Made by a program: the position numbers and the translations under genes | The notes under the pieces: model-generated | Databases searched by the model: none | What the model saw: the letters and a program-made list of their open reading frames with translations, nothing else | Told to the model about the DNA's origin: nothing | Part shown: positions 63,533 through 64,000 of the stretch, one piece after another | How positions within the stretch are numbered: position 1 is the first letter of the stretch | Layout: every line of letters starts with the position of its first letter | Source of the DNA: Patella vulgata | Taxonomy: Eukaryota; Mollusca; Gastropoda; Patellidae | Direction of reading: 5' to 3' | Length of the DNA stretch: 64,000 bases | NCBI RefSeq assembly: GCF_932274485.2 | Contig: NC_065883.2 | Coordinates: forward strand, 45,416,539 to 45,480,538

Positions 63533-64000
63533 CTGAGCGCCATGGAAAAACGCATCACTTAGTTTTCCGTATAACCAAATGATCCGGTAAACATATCTTA
63601 TTTATTTTGCTTCTTATTGTGAACAATATTCAAATGGGAACACATCAGTAACAACACATTTGTACACTTATGGATGTTTAATCTGTAATCAACGGTACAA
63701 AGTCAGAGGGTCAAAACCAAAAGTACGACACATATGTCAGTAGCGCGTGTGTCCTCCACGGGCTCTTACGCACGCTGTGCAGCGACGTCGCATGGAATTT
63801 ACCAATGTTTGAAAGAAGGCCTGGGGCAAATTATTCCATTCTTGGACAAGAGCAGCTTCTAAAGCCGTAATGGTGTGCATCTGTGGAGTCCGATACCGAC
63901 GGCGTCCAATCTCATCCCAGACATGTTCTATCGGTGCCAGGTAGTCCATACTAAAACGGGCGGTATGCAGACGTGCATTATCCTGTTGGAAGTGCTAAGT
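63533..64000 (-). mobile_element. Tc1-like transposon, family 2, running off the window
   Basis: Starts CTGAGCGCCATGGAAAAACG after TA and continues like the reverse complement of 10900-11386. The other end is beyond the window. Confidence 0.85.
63737..64000 (-). pseudogene. Tc1-like transposase (family 2), partial, with deleted catalytic spacer
   Basis: HFQQDNARLHTARFSMDYLA is followed directly by PIEHVWDEIG, whereas family 2 at 10217-11198 has 18 more residues (ANNINVLDWPAMSMDMAS) between. The 34-residue gap between second Asp and Glu is thus cut to about 16, so no activity is expected. C-terminus MRRRCTACVRARGGHTRY is intact; the N-terminal part is outside the window. Confidence 0.85.

Overview
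This is eukaryotic, AT-rich DNA made almost entirely of transposable elements and tandem repeats. No complete spliced host gene is visible. The mix of BEL/Pao, Tc1-like, PIF/Harbinger, a GIY-YIG-type Penelope-like element, L2/CR1-like LINE pieces and tRNA-headed SINEs with a GTTAAACCCCATTTC-type tail fits a marine invertebrate, most likely a mollusc. That assignment is inference from repeat style only.

Layout. 1-9.9 kb: MITE-like and TIR elements (1-576; 5646-7450), a dispersed 0.4-kb repeat, and one host-like coding remnant of unknown function (7959-8859) followed by a poly(A) signal. 9.3-11.4 kb: two decayed Tc1-like transposases. 12.7-16.5 kb: a Penelope-like retroelement. Its first ORF carries an SGNH/GDSL-esterase-like domain and ends in a perfect T_TTA_AAC slippery heptamer directly before its TAG stop. 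The -1 frame opened there is exactly that of the reverse transcriptase ORF, and a GIY-YIG nuclease follows. This is the most striking system in the window.

19.5-28.9 kb and 42.3-54.4 kb are two copies, in the same orientation, of one duplicated block: BEL/Pao fossil, 35-bp satellite, Tc1 family-2 end, ~148-bp-period array, then a family-3 Tc1 element. They differ by a SINE insertion with a 15-bp target duplication in copy A and by a 2.85-kb segment bounded by 16-bp inverted repeats in copy B. 30.8-32.4 kb holds an apparently whole Tc1-like element (family 1, DD34E). 32.6-37.7 kb is a degenerate minisatellite split by a TA-flanked MITE that itself holds a SINE and two further Tc1 elements. 38.5-41.4 kb is a transposase-like gene (DUF7869-type, DDE-like triad) sitting inside a BEL terminal sequence.

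54.7-58.5 kb is a degenerate ~335-bp array with SINE insertions. 58.6-60.1 kb is an internally deleted PIF/Harbinger element rich in GTACGC motifs. 61.3-63.3 kb is a decayed LINE. The window ends inside another family-2 Tc1 copy.

The elements do not form a pathway. They record layers of insertion, duplication and decay. Only four reading frames look close to usable: the Penelope-like ORF pair, the family-1 and family-3 Tc1 transposases, and the DUF7869-like ORF.
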